Origin: Hepsetus odoe
Lineage: Eukaryota > Chordata > Actinopteri > Characiformes > Hepsetidae
NCBI GenBank assembly: GCA_017165825.1
Contig: CM029367.1
Location: 19,895,486 to 19,959,485, forward strand
Direction of reading: 5' to 3'
Length of the DNA: 64,000 bases
This document shows positions 24,131-34,844 of this stretch, in pieces; positions within the stretch are counted from its first letter, which is position 1; every line of letters begins with the position of its first letter. Below the pieces are notes generated by a model. The model did not search any database, was not told where the DNA came from, and was given only the letters and a program-made list of their open reading frames with translations. The translations under genes were made by a program, and so were the position numbers.

Positions 24131-25314
24131 TTGCCTGATGTTATTTATATGTTATTTATGATAGACTGTCTCAAAAATTAAATATAATATTTATTGATTT
24201 CCTAAAAAAGATACAAATCAAATAAAACTGGAGCATAAAGTACATTTAATATATGCCATCATGTTAAATTTGGATAAGTACACAATCATGTCTATTCTTA
24301 TCTGTTGAAAACCACTATTATACATCACTGTGGATTGATGGACTGAGGAAGCAGCTAAAGAAAGAGAGAGAGCAAAGTAGTAGCGCTTGGCTATTGTTTC
24401 TATTCCATCAAGTGAACAATGACACGACTCTCGCAGCATTTTCCTGAGCCAGATGGTTGTACTGGTTATTACGTAGATTCTGACGCAAATCCACTACACT
24501 GTCTGTCCCTCTCCCTGATGGATAAAGAAAGACCCACATGTTGACATAGTGTATAATCTTAATGTAAATACCAAATACATGGATAAAGACAGATGTGTTA
24601 CAAAATAAAGATTACAAGTGTGTTAGCTTTGAATTGTACAGTGTTTTTATTTCTCATTCTGAGAATGAATACTGAGAAAGCAAATAACTGGCTGCCAAGT
24701 ATGCTATGTGGTAAAAAAAAAAAAAAAAAAATCCAAGCTGTCAAAAAAGGGTTAAAAAACCTTTGGCAGTTGCCATATTGGTTCTGATCTAAGAAACATC
24801 ACTCATCATTTGAATGTTACAAAGTGCTTGTGGAGGCCTGTGCCCATTTCAGAAGATAAGGATTCGGGTATCTGCTAGGTTCAGATGATTTGGGTCACGC
24901 ATCAACCCCTAATCGTCTTTTATTCTAGTACACTCGTACTGTATGCATTAAAAATAAATCTGTTACATAATAAACCCATAGCTATAACATACATTGAACA
25001 TATGCAAACATAATTCAAGAATGTAACAATCATACAAATATATCACAACATGTGTATATACTGTTCATATACAAGAATAAGCTTCACGTGTGCATAATCT
25101 TATTTATCCTGCATGTCATACACACTGCACAACATTATACGTGAATCCAATAAATGTTAAAACACTGCATTGACATTTAAGGACATTTAAACAGATTTTT
25201 GTTACATAGATATGTGAATGTTCTTCTACCTGCTATAGAATCTGTGTCTGTGTCATTTTTCGCCAACAGTAAAAGTTTTACTATTTGTGTGGGTTATGCC
25301 AAATATATATATAG

Positions 25315-25521
25315 AGGGCAGCGGTGGCCTAGTGGTTAGGGCATTGACTGCACGATCGGAGGATCTGGGGTTTGAACCCCTTCCCAATAGGTTGCCCTGA
25401 GGTACCCTTGAGCAAGGTACCGTCCCCGTCACGTTCCTCCCTGCGATGGGCTGGCGACCTGTCCAGGGTGTGTCCCCGTCCTTCGCCCTGTGAGAGCTGG
25501 GATGGACTCCAGCACCCCCCC
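25315..25521 (+). repeat. Composite repeat: SINE head joined to another dispersed repeat
   Basis: The SINE head and body (GCAGCGGTGGCCTAGTGG to AAGGTACCGTCCCCGTCACG) stop abruptly at about 25432. They are followed by the GCGATGGGCTGGCGACCTGTCC repeat instead of the usual SINE tail. Confidence 0.75.
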
Positions 25522-25980
25522 ATATGCATATATATATATATGCATACTATACTACAGAATATATGAAGTGCAAAGTATGTTAAAGGGTAAAGTGCTTCAC
25601 AATATATAAAATCTTAATTTCCAAAAAGATATATATTTGGTTGTCAAGTCTTGTTTGGACCTTTTCTGTGTAAAAACAAGTTTGACTATTTCTGTTATCA
25701 GTAACAAACCGGACATTAGCACTGCACTAAATTCAACTATCTCTCTACTACATCTGGAAAACAGGGCTCTGAATTTACCTGATGATTTGGTACAGCAGCA
25801 TACAAATGAGAGCTGAAACATCAGTAACTGCAGAAAAAAGACCTCTATATACTTCCTTGATAAGTTAACAGGACAAATGAACAGGTACTCTAGCATTTTT
25901 AAGCATAATCACACCACCAAAGCACATTTTAGTGCCTTTCTCATGTTAAAATTACCATTAAGACAGTTAAAGAGGACGGT

Positions 25981-25986
25981 TTTATT
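25981..25986 (-). promoter_or_regulatory. Candidate poly(A) signal of lrit2
   Basis: AATAAA on the minus strand, about 240 bp beyond the lrit2 stop codon. Placement is reasonable; use is not proven. Confidence 0.35.
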
Positions 25987-26226
25987 AGCTGATTCTTAGT
26001 TATAATAATAATTAATACTGCACTCATTAACTCTTGCGAGTTTGAGTTGACATTTTGTTAAGCTGCATACAATGAAGTGCCGGGGATCAAGTCTGTCAAA
26101 CCACCACTTCATGTGAATAAGAAAATGCTCTGCATGCTCATGTCCATTAGCTTTTCACAGTTTGGAATGAGCGTTATGGTCTATTTTAAAAGGGTATAAA
26201 TAGACTCATAGTGCCATAGTGTGGAG

Positions 26227-28776
26227 TCAGTAAAGCTGTGTTGTAGGTTTGAGTTCAAATTTTGTTTTTTGCATCCTGTCATCAGACCTCCTGCGGGTCT
26301 TGTGGCCTTCACTGGAATCCTTGCACAGGCCTTCATCACTGGCAGCCTGGAGGCTGTCAAATGTCCCCTGTCCCTCGCCTGGCTTGTGTCTTTGCTCTTT
26401 CTGCCTCCAGTTCCTCCACATCTCCATGCTGCGCTCAAAGCAATAGAACCTAGCGTCAGTGGTGCAGGCATACATTCCTGCTGGCACAGCCAGAACCATA
26501 GCAAAAACAATGACCACTATATGAATGAGCTTCTCCCTCTGCTCCATTTCACTCATGTCACTGCCTGTCACAAATACAATGCATTGACCATTTCGTGGCA
26601 CTTGGTTCTTCAGAGTCACACAGATCTCATACTTAGTGGCTGGCAGCAGGTCTGTAACTGAGTAAGTGTTGATCCCTGGCCCAATGAAGATCATCTCCTT
26701 AGTAGGTGTATCATAGCGGCCGAAGTGGATGGTGAACCATGTTTCAGAAGGATTCTCCGTCACAGCATACCACTCAATAGTGATCCCATACACAGTCTGC
26801 TTGGCAATACGAATATCGATGTAAACATTCTCCTCAGTGGCTGCAGCAGGAAATGCTGGGGAAAGAGGCTGAGAGCCATTAGATGATTTAACATCAACCA
26901 AAATGCTGACCGATGCGTTGCCAATAAAGTTGTTGGCTGTGCAGGTGTAGATACCACGATCAGCTAAGTGGAGGGATGGAATGATCAACTCAGACTTGAT
27001 TGTGTCTTCATTCACTTGGGTCTGAAACTCTTTAAGCAAATGACAAAACATTTAATCGCAACACAGAACAATTTGTGGCAGTTTCAAATCAGAATAAAAT
27101 ATTTCATTTGACCTAAATGGAGATTTTGTTTTAAAAATTAATTTTTTACAAATTTCTATATTTTTTAAAGAACCACTGTCAAAATCTTTGGTAAACTTAA
27201 TGTGTTTCTGTGGGCAACACTTCTAAGATCCTTTTTTTCTACCGTGTGTATAAATAAGTTAGAACTGAGCCTTATGGAGGTCAAACATTGACTGGGAGCA
27301 TGAGGCCTTTCAACCTCATAGCCAAGAAACATAGGGGCCACAAATCCAAATATTAGCAATATACACAAATACAAATATTAGCAATAGATTTGCAAATTGT
27401 TTGGGAGCTTTTCATTATATATCATACATATTTACTTAATACATAACTTTAAACACCTAATTTACAATGAAATATCTGCTTGCTGTAAAGAAAACATATG
27501 CTGACGCTGAAATAAACCTTACCATGAAATCCTCTTAGTATCTTAAGACCATATGACCACCAGACAGCTGGTTCTGGCCTGGCCATAGCCATGCATGTAA
27601 GAGTAATGTTAGTGCCCAACAGCATGGTAATGTTGGTGGACGGAGCGGTTGCCACTGGTTTTGTGCATGTCTTCAGCTCAATTTCATGGAAAAATTTCCC
27701 CGTCATGTATTCTGGACCACTGCATGTCAAATAGGAGTTCATCAAAATGATTGGTGGACTAAGCAAAGTGATAAACTCAACAAAACCTTTAAGACGGCAG
27801 TCGCAAATCCATGGGTTATTATCAAGTGCCAAAACCACATTGGGAATTGGGGTTTCCTGCTCTCCATTTTTTAAAGCAGTGTAGTAGAGAGGCCATTTTA
27901 AGAAGACATCTTTCGATGTGACTGTAAGCTGATTGAAGGATAAATCTAAGTAGGTCAGACTTGGCAAAAATTTCAGGGCATATTCAGGGAGAACATCAAG
28001 ACGGTTGTGCTTCAAGTCCAGTATTTTGAGGTTGGGCGTATCTTCGAACGCTGTCCATGGTACTGATCGCAGTTTATTGCCTTCTAGCCTGAGCTCTGTC
28101 AAATTCTTTAATCCTTCCAGACTCTTTATATCGATTATAGTGATGTTATTGAAATTTAGCCAGAGATGTTCCAGGGATTTATAACGAGAGAATGCCCCTT
28201 TGGGTATTTCAGTCAGATGGGATTTTTCAATTCGGATTTTTATGAAATCTTCAGGGATGCCTTCAGGTAATCCCATTAAAGCTGTTTCCATGCACATTAG
28301 GGATCTAAAACAAAAAGATTGGAGGACATGTATAACCTCATTCTTTTCAAAAATATATACATTTTCTTCTGCAAAATTGTAAGCCAAGTGGTGTCTATGT
28401 TCATATGTTCCACAAGTTAATCGATGATGTTTGAGTTTTGGTTTTTTGATGTCCAGTATGACACATTGTTTAAATTGCTCAGACACTGAGTAAAGAGGAT
28501 TTTTTTAAAGTATTTACTATTCAGTAATGGATTGTAGGTACTGTTTCAATAAAGCTTGACAATAAGTTTAAATTATAAAAAAACTAAAGATACAAAACAA
28601 GCAAAGCAACAGCCACTTTGTTTACTTACAAGTCTAATAAAAACTAACTCAACTAACCTTCCATGGCGACTAGTTGTGCAGGTGCATCCAGTCAAACACT
28701 GTGAAATGCTAGAGCAGATATGATTTACTAAAAGGAGCAACAATCCAAAACCAAAAGCATTGTAAATGGTATCCAT
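26227..28776 (-). CDS. lrit2: Leucine-rich repeat, Ig-like and transmembrane domain-containing protein 2
   Basis: Coding exons in transcript order: 28776-28658, 28304-27523, 27029-26227. The GT-AG joins are in phase and give 567 residues, similar to mammalian LRIT2. Exon 1 has a signal peptide and the start of the cysteine LRR cap (CLTGCTC). Exon 2 has about five leucine-rich repeats (for example LKILDLKHNRL), the C-terminal cap (NPWICDCRL) and half of an Ig domain (LTCMAMARPEPAVWW). Exon 3 completes the Ig (GIYTCTANN), then an FN3-like domain, a membrane span near residues 470-490 and a cytoplasmic tail. The family is retinal; LRIT2's precise role is poorly known. It lies in tandem with lrit1, 1.3 kb away. 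No disrupting change was seen. Confidence 0.92.
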
Positions 28777-28853
28777 AGTCCTTTAAAGTTTACATCCACA
28801 CTGCGTTTCCATAGGAATGTCTACAGGTACAGTCGACTAAATCCTATTAAGAA

Positions 28854-28859
28854 TAATCC
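28854..28859 (+). promoter_or_regulatory. Candidate CRX/OTX core upstream of lrit2
   Basis: TAATCC lies about 80 bp upstream of the lrit2 start codon. It is only a six-base core and could be chance. Confidence 0.2.
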
Positions 28860-29283
28860 TTGACGTACTCCATCAGACACACAGGAGTTCAGAGAACTAG
28901 GTTGTGATATTGTAGGGCTACCAGCCTACATTCTTAAGAGAAAGGTGAACAGAGATTAAAAACATTTGAGAGCAAATGTGAGAGTATGAATGTAAAAAAA
29001 AAAAAAAAACATATTACAATATAAAGATAAAGATGTCAAATTTGAAGCAATTTTAATTTTTCTTTTTACCTTTACATTATTTATAAGCATATTTACACTT
29101 TAAAAAGGTTCTATACACATCTTATTAAGAAAAAAAAATTGGAACCATGCCCTGAAAGCTCACAAAAGGAACCTTTACTGGTCTTTTTTTAGGAAGTACA
29201 GGCATTTCACTGCATTGTTCTTTTCATTATAAGATGGCTACATTGTCCAGTTTGTAGCTGAATTTTAAATTCACACAGACTTT

Positions 29284-29385
29284 GTCAAGTCAAGTCAAGT
29301 CAAGTCAAGTCAAGTAAACTTTATTGACATTTCAACCATATACGCAGTACACAGTGAAACGAAACGATGTCCCTCCAGGATCTAT
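29284..29385 (+). repeat. Dispersed repeat headed by (GTCAA)n
   Basis: Six GTCAA units lead into TTTATTGACATTTCAACCATA and CAGTACACAGTGAAACGAAA. The same order recurs at 49697-49905, so this is a dispersed family and not a simple microsatellite. Confidence 0.75.
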
Positions 29386-29987
29386 GCATTATTATAAAAT
29401 CTTTATTTCTATGATATGAAACAATGAGGTTTAGGATATAAAACATACTTACACCTGACAGGGTAAATCAGTGGCACACATTACACATATGCTGAAAAGC
29501 TAAATATAGAAATGTTGCCATATCTAAAACCTCATAGAGTTTCATATTTCGGCAACTACATGTTAATACTGATATAAAGATAAATATTTAAATAACAATG
29601 TATTTTAGTGCAAATAATTTATTTCACAAATTTATGTGAAGATAAATTTCAAACTTATTTATAAACTTGTAGCTACACTATTTGGTTTGCAAAGATGAAT
29701 CCATCTGTTATTGGATTCATCTTCATCATAATACAGAGATAGTACATGCATATATACATTACATACACTCAGTCAGTCGATTAAGCAGTTTCCCTTTAAC
29801 TATTGATCAAAGATTAATATTTCATATGTGCACAGTTTCAGGATTGCTCAGCCACAACCCCACCACCAGCATTATGGCTTAGTCTTTTAACTAAGTCCAT
29901 AACCATAGTAACAAAGAGCACAGCTGATCAAAAGAAGAAAGTCTCTTCCTGTTGTGTCTTCAGTTACTATATTTAAGTATCCAAAGA

Positions 29988-29993
29988 TTTATT
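29988..29993 (-). promoter_or_regulatory. Candidate poly(A) signal of lrit1
   Basis: AATAAA on the minus strand, 108 bp beyond the lrit1 stop codon. Confidence 0.45.
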
Positions 29994-30100
29994 TATGAAT
30001 GCTCAGCCAGGTACTGCTGATACAGATTGTGTGCACTCAGATACTGAGGCTGAGCTTGGATACTTAAACTGTGTGATGGAGCGGTGGCTGAGGGAAACTG

Positions 30101-33100
30101 TCAGCAAAAGTATTCATTTGGCTGTCCCTCAATCTTAGCAGTAGACTCAGAGTCTAGACTGGACCTTGCTGACAACAGTCTGTTGGACTCCTCTGGATTC
30201 AGTCTGTTAAGGTATTCCCCCTCCAGGCCTTTAGCCTTGGTGCTGGGGGACAGAGTCTCAAATGTCACATATGAGTCCTGAATGTCTTTGGACTTTTTTC
30301 CTAGGAACTTCTGGATTTTCCTCTTCAGTGCGCCACAGCAGACGATCACAGTCAGAGGCACGGCTATCACACATGCAACCGTGATTACAACTACATTAAT
30401 GAGCTTTTGGGTCCCATTAGCACTTGCTGCTGCATCTGTTGAGAAGATTACACACTGCTCTTTTTTGGGGATCAGGCCTTTTACGCACACGCAGGCAATG
30501 TATTTGGTTTTTGGAACCAAGCCCTCAATGGTGATCCGGTTGTTGCCGGGACTGACATTGATTCGGCGCATGTCCCTCTCCCCAAACACTGCATAGAGCA
30601 CACTGAAGGCAGTGGTGTTTTTGGCCTTTGGTGCTCTCCAGTTCAAACACACTGTATAGTCTGTATCTCCAATCACTTTGACTGAGCGGACCACTCTGTC
30701 AGGGTCTTGCTGCAGAGAGGATGTGTTGGCTGCCAGATTGCTCAGATTGGTTTCCATGAGTCCGTCCAGACTGGTTGATTGTGGGTTTGTCCCACTCTCT
30801 GCAATACTGTCACTCACCATGCCTGGATAAGGTCCAGTGTAAACCACAGGGGCTACAAGTGCGGATGCAGGGGAGGGTCTTGGAGAAACATATCTGGCAA
30901 TAAGTTTTTCTTGATATGCTGCCTTCACAACAGGATTTGGCTTTTTTCCTTTAACTTTCTTACCAATTCCAGTTTGATTTTCTACTTTTGGAGGATCACT
31001 TATAATAAGAGATATAACAGCTTCAGCACTTCCAGCATAGTTTGTTGCTTTGCAGATGTATTTTCCAGAGTCCCGGAAGGAGACTGCGGGCACACTTAGA
31101 ATAGACCAAACAATTCCCTCTTTAGAGTTCTCTTGCTGAACTGCAAATATCAAAGATGACAAATACCACCTGAGTACAAATGCAGACCATTTTTAAAAAA
31201 ATTAAATGAAATGCAAGCATGCTGTATTGTGTAATCACATTCATTACAGCAGTGTGCTTCCATGCCAGCTCTTTGAGTAATTATGTTGTATTAGTATTGC
31301 TGGCTAATGCTTCTTAAGCACCCGCCACTGTGCTGACTCACCTGTCCCATTCAGTGGCTTCCCATCTGCCCTCCTCCATGACAGCTCAGGAATGGGGACA
31401 CCAATGGTGCCACAACGCAGTAGCACATTGTTGCCCACTGCACTCCTGACTCGGGCTACAGCAGTGTGAACCTTTGGACTTTGGCACCGTCTCAGCTCTG
31501 CATCACTAAACAGAACCCCAGAAAGACTCTCAGGATCAGCACACCTCAGCCTGGTGTCTATAAAGGCCACGGAAAGTGAGGGAGACTTCTGGAATTGGAC
31601 CAGGTCATATAGCCGGCAGTCACAAAGCCAAGGATTGTCATGGAGCCCTGTAATAAAAGGAAAACAAGGCTTCTTAAGGCCTGAGTGAATGGAACAGAAT
31701 GAATAAACATTACAGCTATGAGTAAATTATAGGAAAAATGGTTAGTTCAGCTTTCAAAAACAAGCAAAAAGTTATCATAACAAAACTTTAATTACAAATA
31801 TTTGAGTTACATGAACATAGATCAACTCACCTTAAGCATGTATTTATTATTTATTAATTAATTAAAAACAAAATAAAAACAAAACATGAACTCCCAATTT
31901 ATTTGATTTAAATGTGTATATATTTTAATGTGTAGCAATGTATAGTGATCTACAATGTATTGTAAGTTTATTTACATTTTCATACCTTAACTGTTTTAAT
32001 GTTGTGTTAATGTTGTGGAAAGGATGTTTATATATGAAATAATTTAATTATAATTTAAAGTATCCCTGCGATGGGCTGGTGACCTGTCCAGGGTGTGTCC
32101 CCTGTCCTTCGCCCTGTGTGAGCTGGGATGGACTCCAGCACTCCCCCGAGACTCCACTTGGGACAAGCGGCAGAAAATGACTGACTGACTAAATTCAAGT
32201 ATACATTCAGCCTTTTGCTTGATAAACACTTGATGCAAATCCTAATCAGTCATAGATAGTTATATAGATAGACAGACAGACAGAGCAAAACTCTACAATC
32301 AGTTAAGTTGCAAATGATTCCCAAAATTATTAAATTCTTCTTACCCAGAATCATTTTTGAACTCTCTGCTCCTTGGATAGATTTGATTGTCAACCAAGTA
32401 GAAAGGACTTCAGAGGGCACTGTCAGTAAATTGTTGCTGGAGAGGTCCAGGTATGTTAAATTTTTGATGTATAATGTGGCCTCAGGTGGGACAGAGGACA
32501 GCTGGTTATTGTGCAAATCAAGGAGCCGTAGGCTAGGCATGTCTGTTAACGACTCCCATGGAAATGACGTGAGGGAATTACCATCGAGTCTCAGCTCCTC
32601 CAGGCTGTACAATCCACGGAAACTGTCCGCATTCAGGGAAGACAACACATTGAAGGACATCCATAGAAACTCCAGGTTGGAGAGGTAGTTAAAAGCCTCA
32701 CTGGGGATCCTCTTGATGGCTGTTTTTTCTATTCTGAGTTTTGAGGTGTCAGCAGGGAAGCTGGCAGGAACCAGAGAGATCTCAGGGTCATTACAAATGA
32801 CACTCCTAGTCATACAATGGAAGAAAGATGAACAAATTACAAATTTTGTGACATATAAACAACAAGTAAGTCAGAGAAGTATGGAGAGTTTATTGGTGTT
32901 GGCCAGTCTAGATTTTAAAATGAATGTGTACACCTGAGCCAATAAAAGTGAACAAAGAAAACATAATTCTTAGAGTCTACATCATAGAAGAAAAAGAAGA
33001 AGATGGAAAATAGCAATGATAAAATACTTCATTTTATATTCTACCTTTACAGCTTTCATACAAATAAAAAAGAAAAAGAAAAGAAAGGAGTCATAAGGAA

Positions 33101-33278
33101 TTTGCATGGAGACAAAATTATATTGTATAGTCAGGTTCATACCATTGTACACTCACCTGGCTCTGGATCCATCACTTAGGCTATGATAGAAGCAGCTACA
33201 CTGAGAAGGACAAGAGCTCCACGCTGGAGGAAATTCTCCAGACATGAGCAAAAGCCCCAGCAAAAACCCGAGCTTCAT
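30101..33278 (-). CDS. lrit1: Leucine-rich repeat, Ig-like and transmembrane domain-containing protein 1
   Basis: LRIT1 is a photoreceptor synaptic adhesion protein. Coding exons in transcript order: 33278-33157, 32805-32345, 31647-31342, 31140-30101. All joins are in phase, giving 642 residues (mammalian LRIT1 is about 620). Exon 1 has a signal peptide and the LRR cap CPSQCSC. Exon 2 holds leucine-rich repeats (for example LRLLDLHNNQL). Exon 3 has the C-terminal cap (NPWLCDCRLYDLV) and the first Ig half (LLRCGTIG). Exon 4 completes the Ig (GKYICKATN), then FN3 (NTTAFSVLYAVFG), a membrane span near residues 545-568 and a tail ending NEYFC, identical to mammalian LRIT1. The ATG at 33278 is preferred over an upstream in-frame ATG because the signal peptide starts there. 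Confidence 0.95.
32066..32187 (+). repeat. Dispersed repeat in lrit1 intron 2
   Basis: GCGATGGGCTGGTGACCTGTCC to GGGACAAGCGGCAGAAAATG, the same family as 12574 and 25441. Confidence 0.75.
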
Positions 33279-33446
33279 GGTTCCTTCAGACTTCCTGCAC
33301 TTCAGCAGCTTACCCTCAGGAACTAGCTGAAAAATAAAGAAGGTTGCTGTTGCATTTATCAAGCGATCTGCATGTCGTCAACCGTCTGCCTCAATGTCCC
33401 ATAGTGATCTGACTGCTGACAGTCCCACAGATAAAAAGGATAGAGG

Positions 33447-33454
33447 GGGATTAG
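33447..33454 (-). promoter_or_regulatory. Candidate CRX/OTX site upstream of lrit1
   Basis: GGGATTAG (CTAATCCC on the minus strand) equals the full eight-base CRX/OTX consensus. It lies about 170 bp upstream of the lrit1 start codon, in the coding orientation. Function is inferred from motif and gene class only. Confidence 0.4.
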
Positions 33455-34835
33455 CGAAAGGGCGCGCGTTATTTTCATTTAGATGACTATTGCATCTTGA
33501 ATGCTGATAGGCTACACAGATGTAGCTGTTATTATAGGCCTAAAATACTTCCGAACTGTTTATAATACATGCATAATTTTCCCCAGCCATTCTTAATCCA
33601 CCCCATTCCATAACACACACAGACCTTTTCAGCACTATCGTGACAGTTAAGCCCATAATTTCTCTACATATTTCAGGACATTGCTCAAAAAAGCACTTGA
33701 AAACCAAGCCACTGGACACTGGTTCAGATGTGTTTACTAAGTTGTTTATATAACACCAGTTGTCAATTAAATGAAAGATTAAGACAATACACTGTAATAA
33801 CGCAATGTGGCATTAAATACAGTGAGTTAAAGTAAAATTACAAGTTAATACATGTAAATAACCTAAGGGTTAGTTAACAAATGCAAAAGATAAAACTATT
33901 TAGTTATTATTAGAAGCTTAATTTTTTTCTCACTGTGAACTTTTAAGACAAGCATGATTATTTGCAGGAATACAGTACATGTACGTGAATGTGCCCATTT
34001 CTCGTTCCAGCATTTAGAAATGCTTATTTTAATTGCTGCAGTTCTGCCTTCTGCTTTACAGAAAAGTATTCAGAATATAACCATTTGGATTTACAATGTA
34101 GACATTTGTCAGAATGTTTAAACCTTTATTCTCTACAGTACTACTGGAATTGAGCCCAAAACTCTCATAATACTTTGCAAAGCCCTGTTTTCATATGGTT
34201 CATAACATTAGAGCTTGGCAGTGGTTCTGACTTGACTGAAACAAGTGCCAAGAGATAAAAATAGATTTAATAATTTAACACAGCATAAGCAATGGTAAAA
34301 AGATACAGGAACACAAATAGTAATTGGGGTTAAACCTGAAACAAACAGAGTTTAAATTGTACTAAGCTATACATTTTGGAAATTCTTAAAGAAACATTAG
34401 TTTTCAGTTTTTCTTATACCTCAATGCTCAATATCTATACGACAGTATTTTATATGTATGTGCAGTTTGTCAGCTTAGCCTTTAGATTGAGAAAACACAA
34501 TATGTCATCAGCGTTGTTTTATTATAGTATTTTTTTTTCCAACAGCTTAGCTTGTTTATTCCTATTTAAAATCAATGCATAATTTATATTTTTCTTCCAC
34601 TAATAAAGCAATGTGTTATTCTCAGGATACTGGGACAGTCCAAATCAACCAACAGAAAGCTGTGGTTCCAGGGAAATTCAAGGCATGGGTTTACCTACAT
34701 AGCATTCTGCCATGGCTACTAAAAGTTGCCAGTCAATCCAGGAAGAGATATGTACAGGGGTGGAAAATGAATGTGCCAGGGGTATAATCACAATGCACCG
34801 CTGGTGCTAAACCAGTTGATAAAGGCAGGAGCTGA
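33455..34835. other. Intergenic upstream of lrit1
   Basis: AT-rich sequence without recognisable genes or repeats apart from poly-T runs. Confidence 0.5.
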
Positions 34836-34844
34836 TTTAATCAG

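Larger units (their letters stand above)
23016..26060. other. Intergenic between cdhr1 and lrit2
   Basis: The two genes converge here. I see AT-rich DNA, a (TA)n palindrome at 23975-24130, a composite SINE at 25315 and no coding signal. Confidence 0.5.
28860..30100. other. Spacer between lrit1 and lrit2
   Basis: It contains the lrit2 upstream region, a GTCAA pentamer repeat element (29284-29385) and the lrit1 3' flank. No other gene is seen. Confidence 0.5.

Noticed and set aside
26221..26661. 146-codon plus-strand frame
   Set aside because: Antisense shadow of lrit2 exon 3, which has a domain match and correct splice sites.
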